Of a stretch of DNA of 64,000 nucleotides, positions 62,316 through 64,000 are shown piece after piece. The position numbers and the translations under genes are program-made. The DNA comes from Rhodopseudomonas pseudopalustris. Its GTDB lineage: Bacteria > Pseudomonadota > Alphaproteobacteria > Rhizobiales > Xanthobacteraceae. Where the stretch lies: the NCBI RefSeq assembly GCF_900110435.1, contig NZ_FODT01000011.1, forward strand, positions 1 through 64,000. Reading direction: 5' to 3'. The notes beneath the pieces were generated by a model, which had not been told where the DNA came from, made no database searches, and worked only from the letters and a program-made list of their open reading frames with translations. Numbering within the stretch: position 1 is the first letter of the stretch; every line of letters starts with the position of its first letter.

Positions 62316-64000
<1,685 letters not shown>

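Overview
The window is high-GC DNA from an alphaproteobacterium, most likely Rhodopseudomonas palustris or a close relative in the Bradyrhizobium/Nitrobacteraceae group. I base this on gene order and protein character (rplS-trmD-rimM-rpsP-ffh; dapF-mtaB-ftsY-yciB; ccmABCDG beside acnA; mdh-sucCD-sucAB-lpd; atpHAGD), on strong GC-biased codon use, and on several dispersed palindromic repeat families of a kind common in that group. The species name is recognition and inference; no 16S gene is present. I see no rRNA, tRNA, CRISPR array, phage or complete insertion sequence.

Layout. 1-5.4 kb: repeats, a beta-carbonic anhydrase, a CitE-like lyase, a chemoreceptor, leuD and a small zincin-like metallopeptidase. 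5.4-7.9 kb: small secreted proteins, three of them rich in His, Tyr or Gly, lying between leuD and leuC. 8-14 kb (minus strand): leuC, then the translation block rplS, trmD, rimM, rpsP and ffh. 14.4-21.8 kb: a metallo-beta-lactamase-fold hydrolase, a secreted SIMPL/GyrI-like pair, dapF-mtaB, an RluA-type pseudouridine synthase carrying an in-frame repeat, and ftsY-yciB. 21.9-28.4 kb: an HhH protein, the cytochrome c maturation genes ccmGDCBA, and aconitase. 28.6-36.2 kb: a frameshifted DUF1223 gene, a candidate sRNA, DUF2794, an acetyltransferase flanked by inverted repeats, a Bax-inhibitor-1 protein, and an FtsX-type ABC exporter divergent from a TesA-like esterase. 36.4-38.2 kb: thpR and zapE.

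38.3-54 kb is a TCA-cycle region: mdh, sucC, sucD, sucA, sucB and lpdA, all on the plus strand. Accessory genes interrupt it three times: a RHH/PIN toxin-antitoxin pair between sucC and sucD; a block between sucD and sucA (acetyltransferase, an unrecognised 367-residue protein, a MarR regulator with a Cys-rich tail and a DMT exporter); and MAPEG, SDR and DUF4160-DUF2442 genes between sucB and lpdA. With acnA the window supplies much of the oxidative TCA cycle. 54-64 kb holds membrane proteins, xerC, priA, an RlpA-like protein and the start of the F1 ATP synthase operon (atpH, atpA, atpG, partial atpD).

The most interesting signals are the toxin-antitoxin pair inside sucCD, with an 11-bp-arm inverted repeat covering the antitoxin ribosome binding site; the MarR/exporter/unknown-protein cassette with a perfect palindrome in its divergent promoter region; the palindromic repeat translated inside a pseudouridine synthase; the acetyltransferase flanked by inverted repeats; and a C-rich candidate sRNA with twin terminators. 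All functional calls come from reading motifs; no database search was run.
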